From positions 124,001-188,000 of the forward strand of contig JASWJB010000018.1 of NCBI GenBank assembly GCA_032433595.1: a stretch of 64,000 nucleotides of DNA, written 5' to 3'. This stretch comes from Conoideocrella luteorostrata. Its lineage: Eukaryota > Ascomycota > Sordariomycetes > Hypocreales > Clavicipitaceae. Position numbers and translations under genes: made by a program. Shown one piece after another: positions 53,834 to 64,000 of this stretch; positions within the stretch are counted from its first letter, which is position 1; every line of letters begins with the position of its first letter. The notes under the pieces were generated by a model. It was not told the DNA's origin, did not search any database, and saw only the letters and a program-made list of their open reading frames with translations.

Positions 53834-56012
53834 TTAGTTTCTTTTATCAAGTCTATCAGAGTTCCCGCTCCTTTTTGTGTGCACTGACTCATCGGATACA
53901 GTCTGGAGAATCTCTTGATTGCCCTCCGGGCTGTGCTTCCCTTGCTCCTGGTCGGGCGCTGCGGGCAATCTCTCGTTTGGGTTTACATGTTCGCGAACTC
54001 GAGTTTTTCGCCCGAATTGCATGAATAGCTCTCTGTTTCGCTTCATGCCCTCGCCATTAATATGCGTCAATATCAGAATAACGACCCAAACAAGTGTTAT
54101 GGTAGGCATCACCCATGGAGAGTAGAGGAAGTTGTCAAGATTGTCGTCGCTGAACCATAAGATAGAGACCAAGCCAGTGCCCAATGATAGAAGAAAGACT
54201 ATGAGAAGGCGTATCGTTGGCCATATTGTATGTGGTGTTGCCCGGGCAATAACAGTAAGAATAGCCATGAGCAACATGGTACATCCAGCGGAAATGTATC
54301 CGTATGCAAACTGCAATAATATGTCAGCTTTTTCGTCCATGAATATGAACAAAGTATGCAAGGAGCAGCGTACCACTAGTCTATACCGGTTCCATGTCTT
54401 GTCTTGGACAAGGTACTGATAGCCACCGTCTTTAACACTCTTGGCCGCAGCAGGATTCTGCTTGGCTAGGTCATCATCCAAGTTGATCCCAAATGCGGCA
54501 AATAAAGCATTCGACATAGAAATAACCAAGGCAGAAACAGTGTTTAAAATATTGACGAGTGCATCCTCTAAATCTGGAGAGATCCTGTTTGCATCAACTG
54601 TGCTCAAACCGTTGTCCATCACAACCCAGAATTTATCCGGGATTTTGGTGATATTGTTAAGTGCGTCATTAACCGTTTCCCACGTACTAGGGATTTTGGG
54701 CGGGTAGTCTTTAAAAAAGGCTTGAATACTAGAGTTCAGCGAATCTCGCACCCCTATACTCGTCGCAAGCCGTGCATCATCGCTCGGGTCGGCAATAACG
54801 ATGAGACGTTTGACCTGGCTCACAATCTTTGACCAAATCAGATACTGCGTAAAGCCTTGCATAAACAAGACTAGAGCAAGGTGAAATGGCAGGTGCAGGC
54901 ATGTCCATATCTGCTGGCGGATAGGTGGAAGGTACAAGGATGACCTCAGCCAGTCAAAGTAGATGAGAAACACGAAGTAGATGGTCGCAGCACCAGCTGT
55001 TACGAGGCCTATGGTCGTTGCATCTTCAAATAGCAGTAATTAGCAGAAGTTTTACATCGACGCGACGTCAATTGAGGCCCACAACTTACCCCATGCACCT
55101 GGATTTCTGACAATTGTGACAACCTCGTGGGCCAGTTGTTCAATGCCGTTACCCATTATCATGACTGTTAAGAGCGTCATTCGCTTCATCAGATGAGTCT
55201 CGGTGAGGCTAGCGACGCGATAAAAATTAGATAGCAAGAGACTGCCAATGGCTTCGGCGCCGGAGATAAAATACCACGTCATGTACACCCGGCTTCGCTT
55301 CCCGTCTTCAAAGCAGAAGGCAATGCCCAAACAAACTAGGGCTGCAGCCGCGTGGAGAGCGATCTGTAGGTACAGCCCTAGGTGAGCTTTTTTGTATTTG
55401 CGCACATGCCAAGTTATCGATGCATACTCCACAGCTAGACATGCCCTTGAGACGGCGAGTATTAGAGCTAGGAGTGGTTAGCCACGGTAATGACAATACT
55501 TAAGTGTGAAGAAACGGAGCTGATGGTGGAGGCTCGGAAGGAAAGACCGCACACTTACACATGGCTCGCATCGTGTCACGATCTTGATCAGTCGGGTCGA
55601 ATTTGGGAGTTACGACTACGAAGCCGACCAACACGCCTAATTGAATGGCTCTAGTAAAGCGAGCTAGTGTGTCGGTTTGTCGAGTTAACCAAGGACTCTC
55701 GAATACGCGTGGTGATGATTCTCTTTCATAGCAAATACATACCAAAGATGCTGTCGGTGGCATAGCGCACGTCAAAGAGTGCCACCTCAAACCAGGTTAA
55801 CCAGAGCAAGCTGAAGACCTTGACTGTTAACATAGCGACCGCCGTGGACCTCCCATGGAAGCGGATGGTTTGTAACTCTGCACGAACCAGAAATACCCAA
55901 CAGAGGCTTTGAACTTGGCATGATTGGTGACTTGCATGGTGTCGGAGAAGACATTGTAGTTGGCGGCGAAGAACAGATCATAGAAGATTTCCAGCAGCGT
56001 GGGCTCGTTGTG
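53834..56012 (-). CDS. low temperature requirement A (LtrA)-family membrane protein
   Basis: Six exons are supported: 56012-55888, 55810-55743, 55663-55559, 55467-55090, 55023-54374 and 54310-53834, with closing phases and about 600 residues. The second has a GTTCGT donor before it. The last intron (54373-54311, 63 nt) is a multiple of three and could also be translated. LtrA hallmarks: LLEIFYDLFFAANYNVF, NHAKFKASVGYF, LLWLTWFEVALFDVRYATDSIF, and FTRAIQLGVLVGFVVVTPKFD. Many membrane helices follow, and the C-terminal tail is charged. The true N-terminus is upstream of 56012 in an exon I could not define. Fungal LtrA proteins are multi-pass membrane proteins of unknown role. A decayed second LtrA fragment lies about 800 nt upstream. 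Confidence 0.82.
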
Positions 56013-56635
56013 CTTGGAAGCGGCGTTAGTTCATTCCAATTTCTCCAGAAACCGGGGAAGAGCTATAGCCAAGCCTAGGGGAGGGAACAGCGACACACTC
56101 TTTTAAATTGAGGGAGACTATGCGCATGCTTGACACCGTGGTCTGTCCTGGGCTCAGCGGTGGACTTCTCGCTCTCATCAGTTGCTCTATTGTCAGTCCA
56201 ATTAGGCACAAGCGGGCTGCTAAAGATGCGCAGCTTTTCCGGGTGGCGGCTATAAGAGCTGTTTTGTTCGAGCATTGTTGCTGTTTTGTCTTTGCAATCC
56301 GATTAATAAAACGAAGCCAGCCTTTCAAGTATTGCTCGCGCCATGGGCCGATAACTCGGATATCGTCTACCTTTGTGCAATGATTGATGCACTGAACTGT
56401 TGAAGATGAGGTTTTGAACTCAAAATTTTCAGCTCCAATGGATGCTGAGATGCTGTGGCGCTGGTAATTAGAACTAATTGTCTATCGTCGTGGCTGTGTA
56501 AGAGGGTACCATGGCAGTGCATTTAGGTGGACTTAACAATATCACTAAGAACAGGCACGGAGCCTTGTTAAGGTCGGCTATCTTTCGTACAGAGGCAACT
56601 AAGTAACTAATTAATCAGAGGTCGGTGGCTGTTGG
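56013..56635. other. region upstream of LtrA, unresolved first exon
   Basis: The 5' exon(s) of the LtrA gene should be here. A minus frame (56328-56026) is open but its junction with the exon at 56012 could not be fixed. No other gene seen. Confidence 0.4.
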
Positions 56636-56690
56636 CCGTGAAAACTCTTACAGCGCTATGAAACTCTAATGACGTTGGCTCTAGAGCGCC
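56636..56690. repeat. dispersed repeat, partner near 61030
   Basis: The segment starting GGCCGTGAAAACTCTTACAG, followed by GCG..ATGAAACTCTA, is matched by a similar one at about 61019-61070 (GGCCGTGGAAATTCTTGCAG, GCGCCCTGAAACTCTA). Similarity continues in patches toward the LtrA fragment, so the 61-kb copy may be a still more decayed LtrA-related relic. Confidence 0.55.
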
Positions 56691-56774
56691 CACGCGCTAA
56701 GTCGATTGGCCACTTCATCCCACCGGCGAGAATACTAGCACCAAAACTGCCGGCTTCAATACGTACCAAAAATG

Positions 56775-56885
56775 CTGTCTGTGGTATATAGTGCGACTGC
56801 CACAAATGGAGATCTCCATAAACCAGACCGTCATTGAGCGTGAGGATGACACAACTTGCCTTAAAACGGGCCAATGTGAGCATGC
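56775..56885 (-). pseudogene. fragment of a second LtrA gene
   Basis: On the minus strand, ARFKAS (56872-56855) matches the NHAKFKAS segment of the neighbouring LtrA, and a short distance on VAVALYTTDSIF ends at a GTACGT donor in the same place as VALFDVRYATDSIF with GTATGT in the intact gene. The pieces are in different frames and nothing else of the gene is recognisable, so this is a relic. Confidence 0.5.
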
Positions 56886-57058
56886 ACACGGTGCAAAGTT
56901 GCCTCGAAGCAGGCCTGCATCGCGAACGCGGAACCAGTGACATTCATGGCAGAGTAGCCAACAGCAGCCGCCTTGCTGGGCGGCGGTGACGAGTAGATCT
57001 AGATCATGAGAGGCATAAAGTCTGCTTGTACCCTCCCGGATTTCCGGGCCTCACATCA

Positions 57059-57876
57059 TCATTCAGTAACACTCGGACTGTCATCGCTATGGCTTCCTCT
57101 AGTAGACCAGCTCGTGCCTGCCCGTTCGTCTTGAACTAGCTTAGGCGCAAAGCCAGGCCAAATAGGAGGCGAGACCTGGATTTCGAAGATTACATCGCAG
57201 GTGTCGGAATGCTGCAGGCCAACGAGAGACGTCAGAGTGGCCTTGCACCTCTGGAGCACGCCACCATCATGTACGCTCATCAAGCCTGACTGTTCCGTGC
57301 CAGCAATCACGGCAACGGGGGCGACTTCCAGAAATACTAGTGCTAACTCATCTGAAGCACCGGCATTCATGAAAGTCCTTCTAATAGGGACCTTCATATG
57401 ACTATTGCCGCTGCGACTAGAGAAATGAGAGAAAGAAATCATCATATCGTGGTACACAGCCGCGTGACTAGCAAGAAATCGGACGTTGCGCTCTTCAAAG
57501 GCTCCTATACCTTCGTCAATAATGTTCACCGTGACCAGCCCACTCTCAGGCAGTCTTACGTCGACCAAGTCCCTGTCTGGACGTCACTATAGCCACGAAC
57601 CCTGACTCTGTGCCCGTTGGCTGCACCGTTAACGGTGTCACACAGTGGTACGTTCTCGACGCGGAACAAGAGATTGTGTATCTTGAGGCAGACAAGTCCT
57701 ACTGAGTTGGCGAAGGTGCCAGAGATATCTGGCATTTTGGAACCCGGTGCTGTGCAGACCCTGTCACGCTGTCTTTCTGGGGAATGAGCGCCCAGAGCCG
57801 TATTCCCCAGATTCGCAGCCGACAAATCTAGAGTCAAATATGGAACAGTTGCCCATTGCATCAACGACGTCAGCAC
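57059..57876 (-). other. unrecognised ORF pair, possibly one broken gene
   Basis: Two minus frames abut: 57876-57556 and 57568-57059. The first ends GYSDVQTGTW and the second begins VDVRLPESGLVTVNIIDEG at the same spot, so a single base change would join them into about 270 residues rich in beta-strand-like valine/isoleucine stretches. I do not recognise the family. It may be a frameshifted gene or chance. Confidence 0.3.
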
Positions 57877-57981
57877 ATGAAGAGTGGGTTAATCCTGTAG
57901 CTCGCCTTGGGAAAGACGTGAAAAGTCGGTGTGTTTCACGGCGAGCGACGGCCGTGAGATCCGTACTAACTGGGACAAATG

Positions 57982-58252
57982 AGAGTGCATTGAAGGTGAA
58001 GAGAGAGTATTCCGCTATCTCGGGAAAGCAACTGACAGCGTGTACTGGGCCATATTTTTACCTGGTGAGCGGGTGGCGCCTTGGTGGGAAGGTTCGAGTG
58101 ATCGGCCAATCCGATTCTACAATAGCGTCAATGCCCTGTTTAAAACAAACAGGAAGAAGTGGTTTGCGGGTAAGAATAACAGCTTTTATGTGTATCTTGA
58201 GGAGAGTATTTTCTATGTAGCCATCCACTTGCCACCAGAATATAATGAATAG
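57982..58252 (+). other. unrecognised ORF fragment
   Basis: A plus frame starting after a stop near 57979 reads RVFRYLGKATDSVYWAIF, GERVAPWWEG, RFYNSVNALFKTNRKKW and ends HLPPEYNE. Its amino-acid composition (aromatic-rich, protein-like) is more convincing than its neighbours, but no start codon precedes the first part and no family is recognised. Probably an exon or gene remnant. Confidence 0.3.
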
Positions 58253-58341
58253 CAAAGCATACCGGATTGTCCAATTACTTAGTTTATTATTAGGCGCTAA
58301 GCTATGTTAGCCTGGTATCATTTACGCATGAAGCGCTTGTC

Positions 58342-59517
58342 TTATCTAAGATCCTCGACCGAAAGCCTCCTATTAGGATCTTCATCTAAAAGTGCGATAA
58401 TAAATGGTGTGAAGTGAAGCCTGAGTTCCTCTGGCAGCTCATTCATTGACTCATTTTGCCCGCTTGCTAGGTTAGAAAGGCTGATGTCGTACTCTTCTCG
58501 AAGCTCCTCGTCTTCATACCCAAGATGTCACCGGAATATAGGCCAGCCATCCACGAGAATAAAGTAGATCTAAGCGTCATTAGCAACAAGGAACCGGTGT
58601 TAAAGAGTGACGTACTAATTGGCCAATATACCATCACTTGGCCCTAAGTGGCCGTATCATCTTGGTCGTCCCAAGAAGCTCAGGCGCGGGAGGTGTGCCG
58701 GGAGCAAAGAAATCCCTGCTATAGGCAACGCCATCCGTCGGGCGGAACGCATATCCAAAGTCAAGAAGCTTGATGTCAACACTGCCATAACCGATGTTTT
58801 CGGGTTCAGTGACGTGTCGCGGAAGAAGGGCTGGTGTCGGCTTTCCACTCTTTCGAATGACCTCATGTTCAAGGGGCGGCCTGGTAAGGAACTGATCGAT
58901 AAGTTCACGAGCGGGCGGTGAAAGGGCAATATTGTCGGGATGGAGGTCTGACTGGTCGGCACATGTTCAGCAAGAAACATCCGTAGTTCTCATACCTCTA
59001 TGCACAACGCCAACGCGGTGGAGTTCGGCAACTGCCTGCACGACTTGCCGAACGCACCGCTCCCGCCTATCCATGCTCAGAGGGATAACCGAAGATGGCC
59101 CCGTTCCAGTAGTTTCGTACACGATTGCCTCAAATTTGATACCTCGATACTTGGAAGCCGTCAGCGCCAAGTGATGGAGGGTTGTGAAGTAGTCCTTGAT
59201 GGTAGAGACTAAATGGGCTGCTGCAATGCTGCTTTAAACAGATGCTTATTTCCAGGTCGTTGTCCCGTCCTCGTGAGAGAAATTTGACCGTGAAGTAATT
59301 CCTAGCGACAGGGTGAGTCAAAGTAAAGATTGAGCAGCAAGGATGATAGACCTCCTTACTTCGTCAAAGGATCCTGCATCAGCCAGCACCAATCACCCAG
59401 CCTGCGCAGCAATTTATACCCGTTGTAGATATTGTCGCCATAGACAACCGGCTGAACGCACCCGTCCCAGAAGCTGAGGCGGTAGTTGTCCCGCCAGTAA
59501 TTGCCGCCATGCGTGAA
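58342..59517 (-). pseudogene. decayed protein-kinase-like gene
   Basis: Minus-strand pieces form the C-terminal half of a kinase fold in order. VVQAVAELHRVGVVHR joins over a 51-nt intron (GTATGA donor, GTCAG acceptor, about 59000-58951) to DLHPDN, making HRDLHPDN, the catalytic loop. It continues through VDIKLLDFGYAFRP (DFG) and PGTPPAPELLG (APE). After that the frame breaks near 58665, and PSDGILAN leads to a possible intron and IYFILVDGWPIFR, where a TGA stands where TGG (tryptophan) would fit. The tail DEDPNRRLSVEDLR resembles the end of a kinase domain. Upstream pieces (FTHGGNYWRDNYRLSFWDG near 59515-59450, and LRRLGDWCWLMQDP) belong to the N-terminal part but change frame. The pattern recalls SRPK-like fungal kinases. 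At least two lesions. Confidence 0.6.
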
Positions 59518-59599
59518 TTAGTCTGTTACTGGTCCATCAGATGGAATGTACGCATGGCAGAAGCGGCCTGCTTCATGGTTGCGATGAAGTGTCGTAGTT

Positions 59600-61767
59600 A
59601 AAGCCTCGAGGAAATGCCAAGGATAGAGAAACGCTGCACAAGAGTTGCGCGGTCGGGCAATTTATGGGCCGTGCACATCTGGTTCGCCACTATCAATGCG
59701 GCTACCATCTAACTAACTACTCGGTAGAGGACCTGCTTAACACTGCGCTAATCCCGTGCAGCTGTTATTTCAGTCAAACGGCGTTGTCCTTAGCCAGCTG
59801 CAGTTGCTGGGCTCGCACCGCTAAGTCCGCTAGCCGGAATCTCCTAGCGATCCCTGCCAGTGGCCTTGCTGCGCAGGTTGGCCTACACTCAGCGATCGCG
59901 ACCATGTTTGACGGATCCCAGACCGGATGATTGGCGAGGGAAATTGGGCGTGGCAATGATTGACGCCTTCGACAAAGCTTTTGATAATGCTAATGTTGCA
60001 TGTAACAAATACATCTAGATGGTGAAGACCAACATAGCCGAAAAGGCACGTGCTGTTCCGCTGACTATCGTAGCATTGGTGGTGCTTGTCGCGCGTCCGA
60101 ACTGGGCCCTGTCGCCAGTGAGTTCTGGCAGCTGCAACCTTTCACTGCGCTGCCGCACGTCTGATAAGCCCGAGGCATGTTCTCTTCATGGTGGGAGTAA
60201 CCCTGTGCTACAATGGGCCTCCAGTAAATCCGAGCCTAGAAACAGCCAAATCGTGCAGAGTGGGGGCTCGAAATTACAGCTGGGGTACTGTACATCCCCT
60301 ACCTCGCTGTAAATTACGAAGCACCGTATGTGCACGAAGTACAGCGAGGTGGCAATTTCTATTGCCATTCTGAATTTGATCACAACCAACCGCGATCTAT
60401 TGTCAGCCAAGTTTTTTCGAAACCCATGAGCGCTCAATCTATCGGCTTGGTCCATCATCGCCCTTTACCCAGCATCGACGACAGAAAAAAAACAAATCGA
60501 ATTTCAAGCATATCACATCGCGCGGCCGCTGTCGTGGCCTTGAAGCCTCAATTCACGCCGTCTTCGCTTCTACGTTGCGAGGTAGGCGTGACGCTCCCTA
60601 AATCGCCATCATGCCCCAATTTGGAGCCTTCTCTTGCACCTACGACGAGAGTTGTGGATGGACCCGAACCGCTAAACCGAGCATCGTCAGCCCGAGTCTG
60701 CTCTGGGGTAGCCTCTGGGCGCGCCTAACAACTGGTACGACGTGTGAATCAATGATTCTCGAGTAAAAAGGCGGGCTATAACGTAGCGAAAGCGAAATTG
60801 GGTCAGCACCCGGGCGATGCTGGTGATGGACAACGATGGCAAGTCGGTCACCGAATCTGTGTTGGAAATGGCATCGGCAATGTCAAGCCCTAATTGTTGA
60901 ATGAGCCAATCCAGTACGTTTAGGAAGTAAACACGAGTCCAATGGCACCTGCGCTTGTTAACGTGTCATTAACCCAGTGTAATTTAGATTTACGCAGGTA
61001 AGAGTTCTGTGGTTGTTTGGCCGTGGAAATTCTTGCAGCGCCCTGAAACTCTAGGCTCTTGAGCACTGAAGCGCCAAGTCCGTTAGCCTTCCACCCTACT
61101 GGCTACCAGTTCAGACTGGGTCCTATACCAACGACGATATATGTAATTTTCTCCAAAGAATTAAGAGAGAAGAAAAAGTCGCCTTTACGGTCCAAATTTG
61201 CAATGGGATGGAGCGAAGAGCTCTCACGCCTTTCTACGAGGTTAGCCTGAAGCTAAGTTGACGCTGGGTGAATTGGGACCTGCTGCGCTATCCAGTTGCC
61301 TCTGCGAGCTCAACGTGAACCTACAGCGACTTGCTCGTATGGACAGGTTATATATGGTTTCATAATTTATCGGGTAACCAGTCTATAAGTGGAGGCTTAA
61401 ATAGCTGGGCTGACAACATATAAAATTCAAGAAATAGGGAGACTTGGCTAGTGATTTTGTTTTAGTCTTGTCTTGTCTAACTGTTCTGTTTTGAACCAAA
61501 AGGCGTGGGGTGCCATCGCGATTTGGTTATGGGCTTTCCAGTTAAATGCCACTGTGGTCGGCGGTCTCAAGGGTTTCGTTTATCTAAACTTTGTGGCAGC
61601 ACAACAGAGCACGCAAGGCTTCCAATTATATCGCTACCGCCTAATATCAACTTTCTCTCGATGGCGGTAAACAGTACGGAGTATAGCTTCCAGACTATGG
61701 TATAAACGTACGTATGCTATTTGAAGTAGGCCCTCGGTGTTAAAAGGCAGACCTCCCACACTTCAAG
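59600..61767. other. gene-poor region, no supportable gene
   Basis: Frames of 60-130 codons overlap on both strands without motifs. A plus frame at 60019-60312 starts with a hydrophobic segment that could be a signal peptide and has several cysteines, but it shows no splice structure and no family. An exact TACGGAGTA lies at 61675. Confidence 0.45.
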
Positions 61768-62417
61768 TTATAGTTCTCCAGACTTGATTAATAATTTCAC
61801 CATGCATGAATTGTGAATATGGCATACCTGAGACAATTCTCTTGTGCCCAAAGCATTAAGTAAGGCCACACTGATATAAATACAAACAAAGCAGCCATAA
61901 AATTCTTCAGAGTTGCTATTCCTCGCGATTGCAAAGCAGCCTCCAGCTTGAGAGGAACAGAAGCTTTGGTTGGCCCTAGGAGCGCTGCGACACTCGGTCT
62001 CGTTTTCCCGGCGTGACTCGCACACGGGATTTCGCGATGAACACAGAGAATGATTGGCGAAATGCGCATTGCTGCAGGATTTCAAGGCTTGCTGGCAGTC
62101 GTAGTGGCCCATCGTAGGTGGGGAAAGGGCCGATTCATAGCGGATTTGAGAGCCGATACCGTACCCTTAGATGGCTGGATCCGGCCCCGACACGGCATCT
62201 ATATTCTTGTATTGCGCATCCTTCGCAGCTAGCGAATTTGAATGCGCAAGTAGAAGCCACGACTTGCCGACGGCGACCTTCTTTTCCCACGGGGATGCTT
62301 TGCAATGTTGGAGTTGTGGGTGACACTAGTTTGTGTCGGAGTCGGAGCGGTGAGCAGGGCAGCGAGGAGTGTAATTACAGATGTCGACTGAATCGAAATC
62401 GCCGCGAGTCTTTTCAT
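61768..62417 (-). other. possible decayed small secreted cysteine-rich gene
   Basis: On the minus strand the ATG at 62417 opens MKRLAAISI, SVITLLAALLTAPTPTQ, a plausible signal peptide. Cysteine-rich text follows in a second frame (STCAFKFASCEGCAIQEYRC, about 62250-62190) and in a third (DCQQALKSCSNAHF to SFCSSQAGGCF, about 62100-61920). Three frames with stops between them suggest a broken gene or two adjacent scraps. No family recognised. Confidence 0.25.
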
Positions 62418-62541
62418 GTTACTCTTAGAAGCCACGACGCAATGATGTAGCAGCGTGGTTCACTAAGTTCGTATTTAAAGACGGGGCATTCATCATCACA
62501 GTTGTGAAACCCACTGTGTTGAGAGCAAATTACAACGTATG

Positions 62542-63934
62542 TACAGTAACAGGCCAAAAGTTTGCGACCACCCCACCCGAAATTAAATTAGGCGCTGCAT
62601 GCGCTGCATAATTGAACAACGATTTCTCAGGCTACAACGATTCAATTAAAAATTTATATATATCTATTTGTAGCCCTGAAATCAGCGATTAATATTTGGT
62701 ATACCAGCCTCGAGCCCGAATCACTGCGCGCAAGCGGCGCTCCATTGAAGCAATTAGCGCTGCTATTTGCTCTTGCGGGATTGCTTCAAATGCAAGTTGC
62801 ACGCATCGTTTGAATTCTTCAATATTAGCGATATTATTAGTTAGAGTATGCAAATAAGGATAATTCCTTCGTAATTGTCGCTTTAGAATTGCCCAACAAT
62901 GCTCAATAGGGTTTAAATCCGGTGAGTTAGGAGGCCAGTCAATATACTCAATCCCGTGATGCATAAGGAATCTTGTAACCTGGCCAGCAGTATGAATACT
63001 TGCATTATTATGCTGAAAATAACGTGTGCCATCATAAATAGGCAGAAGACCCTCCCGTAAAGCTTTTAGATAGCTACGAGCAGAATAGCCATTTCTATCA
63101 GCATCTAGATCGCGTGTTATCACCACTAATTAGGTTCTTCCTTCTTTCCAAATTCCACCCCACATCATAACTTATAAAGTTGGTTTAACATAATCTGTAA
63201 GATTCACAAGATTTATATTATACTTTTCATAAGAAAACCGGAAGATATAGGTATTTAGATTCGATGATTTATTCTGTATAGAAGACTCATCTATGTAGAT
63301 TGCCTAGACGCGTTAGCGAGGCATATATACTTTTAACTTTAATAGATCATACCTGCTCTAAATCTTTGATATCTGGTAGCTAACCTTCTGCAAAAGATAG
63401 CCTAGCGCAAGCAGATTCAGCATCTAATTTCGGCCTTTCCATAGCTTTCCATTTGCGGCCAAAATGCTTAGCCATAACACGCTGTATCGTGCGACGCGAG
63501 ACCCGGTTAGGCGCTGCACTTATTAACGCATCATATGATATCTGGCGGTCGCGACTAGCCATGCGTATAATATATCTTCTTGCCGCTAGCGTAAGCTTCA
63601 TTGGACGCCCTTTTCGAGGTTTTACGGCAAGTGTGTGGTCGTCAATCCATGTTTTCTTGATACGTAGGACTGTGGAATGCGTCGTACTAAACTCACGCGC
63701 GACGCGCCGCGCAGAGGTACCTGCATCTAACATGGTCATCATCGAAGCCTTGGCTTCAATACTATGCTGGTGACATCTTTGACGATTTCCGCTGATTTCC
63801 TGACCAAAACTACGTCTTGGAGGCATTTATTATAATAATTGTGGCTTTTCAAAGATAATGCACGATGTTGTTGTTGTTGTTGTGGGGAGGCACTAATTGG
63901 TGGGGTGGTCGCAAACTTTTGTCACGTAACTGTA
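62542..63934 (-). mobile_element. degenerate Tc1/mariner-like DNA transposon
   Basis: Terminal inverted repeats of about 36 nt (62542-62577 and 63899-63934) agree at 32 positions and both carry CAAAAGTTTGCGACCACCCC; the outermost bases are TA on both sides, the usual Tc1/mariner target-site duplication. The element is about 1.39 kb, a normal size, and encloses a single minus-strand transposase relic. A CAA/TTG-rich microsatellite lies just inside the right end (about 63865-63881). Confidence 0.9.
62689..63826 (-). pseudogene. Tc1-like transposase, inactivated
   Basis: The N-terminal part (63826-63380) has a helix-turn-helix (AKASMMTMLDAGTSARRVAREF, STVLRIKKTW) and a second DNA-binding motif (RRTIQRVMAKHFGRKWKAM). 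The catalytic part follows on the minus strand with YIDESS (first aspartate), QHNNASIHTA where the second aspartate is asparagine, and DWPPNSPDLNPIEHCWAILK with the final glutamate (DD34E pattern). Stops interrupt the frame after SFAEG, before AIYIDES (TAG where tryptophan TGG is expected), before VMMWGGIW and before LVVITRD. The changes are of G-to-A/C-to-T type, consistent with RIP. The element cannot transpose by itself. Confidence 0.88.
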
Positions 63935-64000
63935 CCCTGCAAGGTTCGATTATCTCCTAAACGGCGCTTCAGGTATAGCTGCGCTACAGGGAATAGGGTG
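63935..64000. other. right flank of the transposon, no feature
   Basis: The last 66 nt outside the right TA show no recognisable feature. Confidence 0.5.

Noticed and set aside
1..64000. Search for tRNA genes, rRNA and CRISPR arrays
   Set aside because: No cloverleaf with both promoter boxes was noticed and no regular spacer-repeat array exists; a covariance-model scan would be needed to exclude tRNAs fully.

Overview
The window looks like nuclear DNA of a filamentous ascomycete (Pezizomycotina, probably Sordariomycetes/Hypocreales). Introns are short (about 45-140 nt) with GTRAGT-type donors, CTAAC/CTGAC-like branch points and YAG acceptors. The gene content is typical of moulds: a con-13-type conidiation protein, HET-C, a LURP-one family protein, a highly reducing polyketide synthase (HR-PKS), an FSH1-type hydrolase, LtrA, an Unc93-like carrier and a decayed Tc1-like transposon. 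The genus cannot be fixed from sequence alone. Exon models were made by eye and kept only when reading phase closed across every junction.

Left part (0-26 kb) is ordinary, gene-sparse DNA: the 3' end of a con-13-like metallopeptidase gene, a LURP-one protein, a small secreted cysteine-rich (CBM19-like) protein, a GNAT acetyltransferase, an amino-acid permease, a secreted HET-C paralogue, a DHDPS-family aldolase and an Unc93-like membrane protein. Between them lie three decayed genes: a frameshifted Ap4A phosphorylase that has lost a histidine of its HIT motif, a broken SAM methyltransferase, and a putative secreted protein with a stop codon at its signal-peptide boundary.

Middle part (28-52.3 kb) is a compact biosynthetic gene cluster. 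In order: GMC oxidoreductase (+), zinc alcohol dehydrogenase (-), cytochrome P450 (-) divergent from a fused cytochrome b5/b5-reductase (+), a hydroxyacyl-CoA dehydrogenase fused to a YWTD beta-propeller (+), a DUF1304 membrane protein (-), a 2220-residue HR-PKS (KS-AT-DH-ER-KR-ACP, no methyltransferase) (-) and a LovG-like serine hydrolase (+). Inferred logic: the PKS builds a reduced unmethylated chain, the FSH hydrolase releases it, and P450, GMC enzyme, ADH and the HAD-fold enzyme oxidise it, with the b5/b5-reductase supplying electrons. No cluster regulator or dedicated exporter is visible.

Right part (53.8-64 kb) is decaying DNA: an LtrA-family membrane protein gene, a fragment of a second LtrA copy, a protein-kinase-like pseudogene, unrecognised ORF scraps, and a Tc1/mariner-like element with terminal inverted repeats, TA ends and a stop-riddled transposase. 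Stop codons and D-to-N changes of the C-to-T/G-to-A type suggest repeat-induced point mutation (RIP). A nine-base motif TACTCCGTA/TACGGAGTA recurs in the intergenic DNA.
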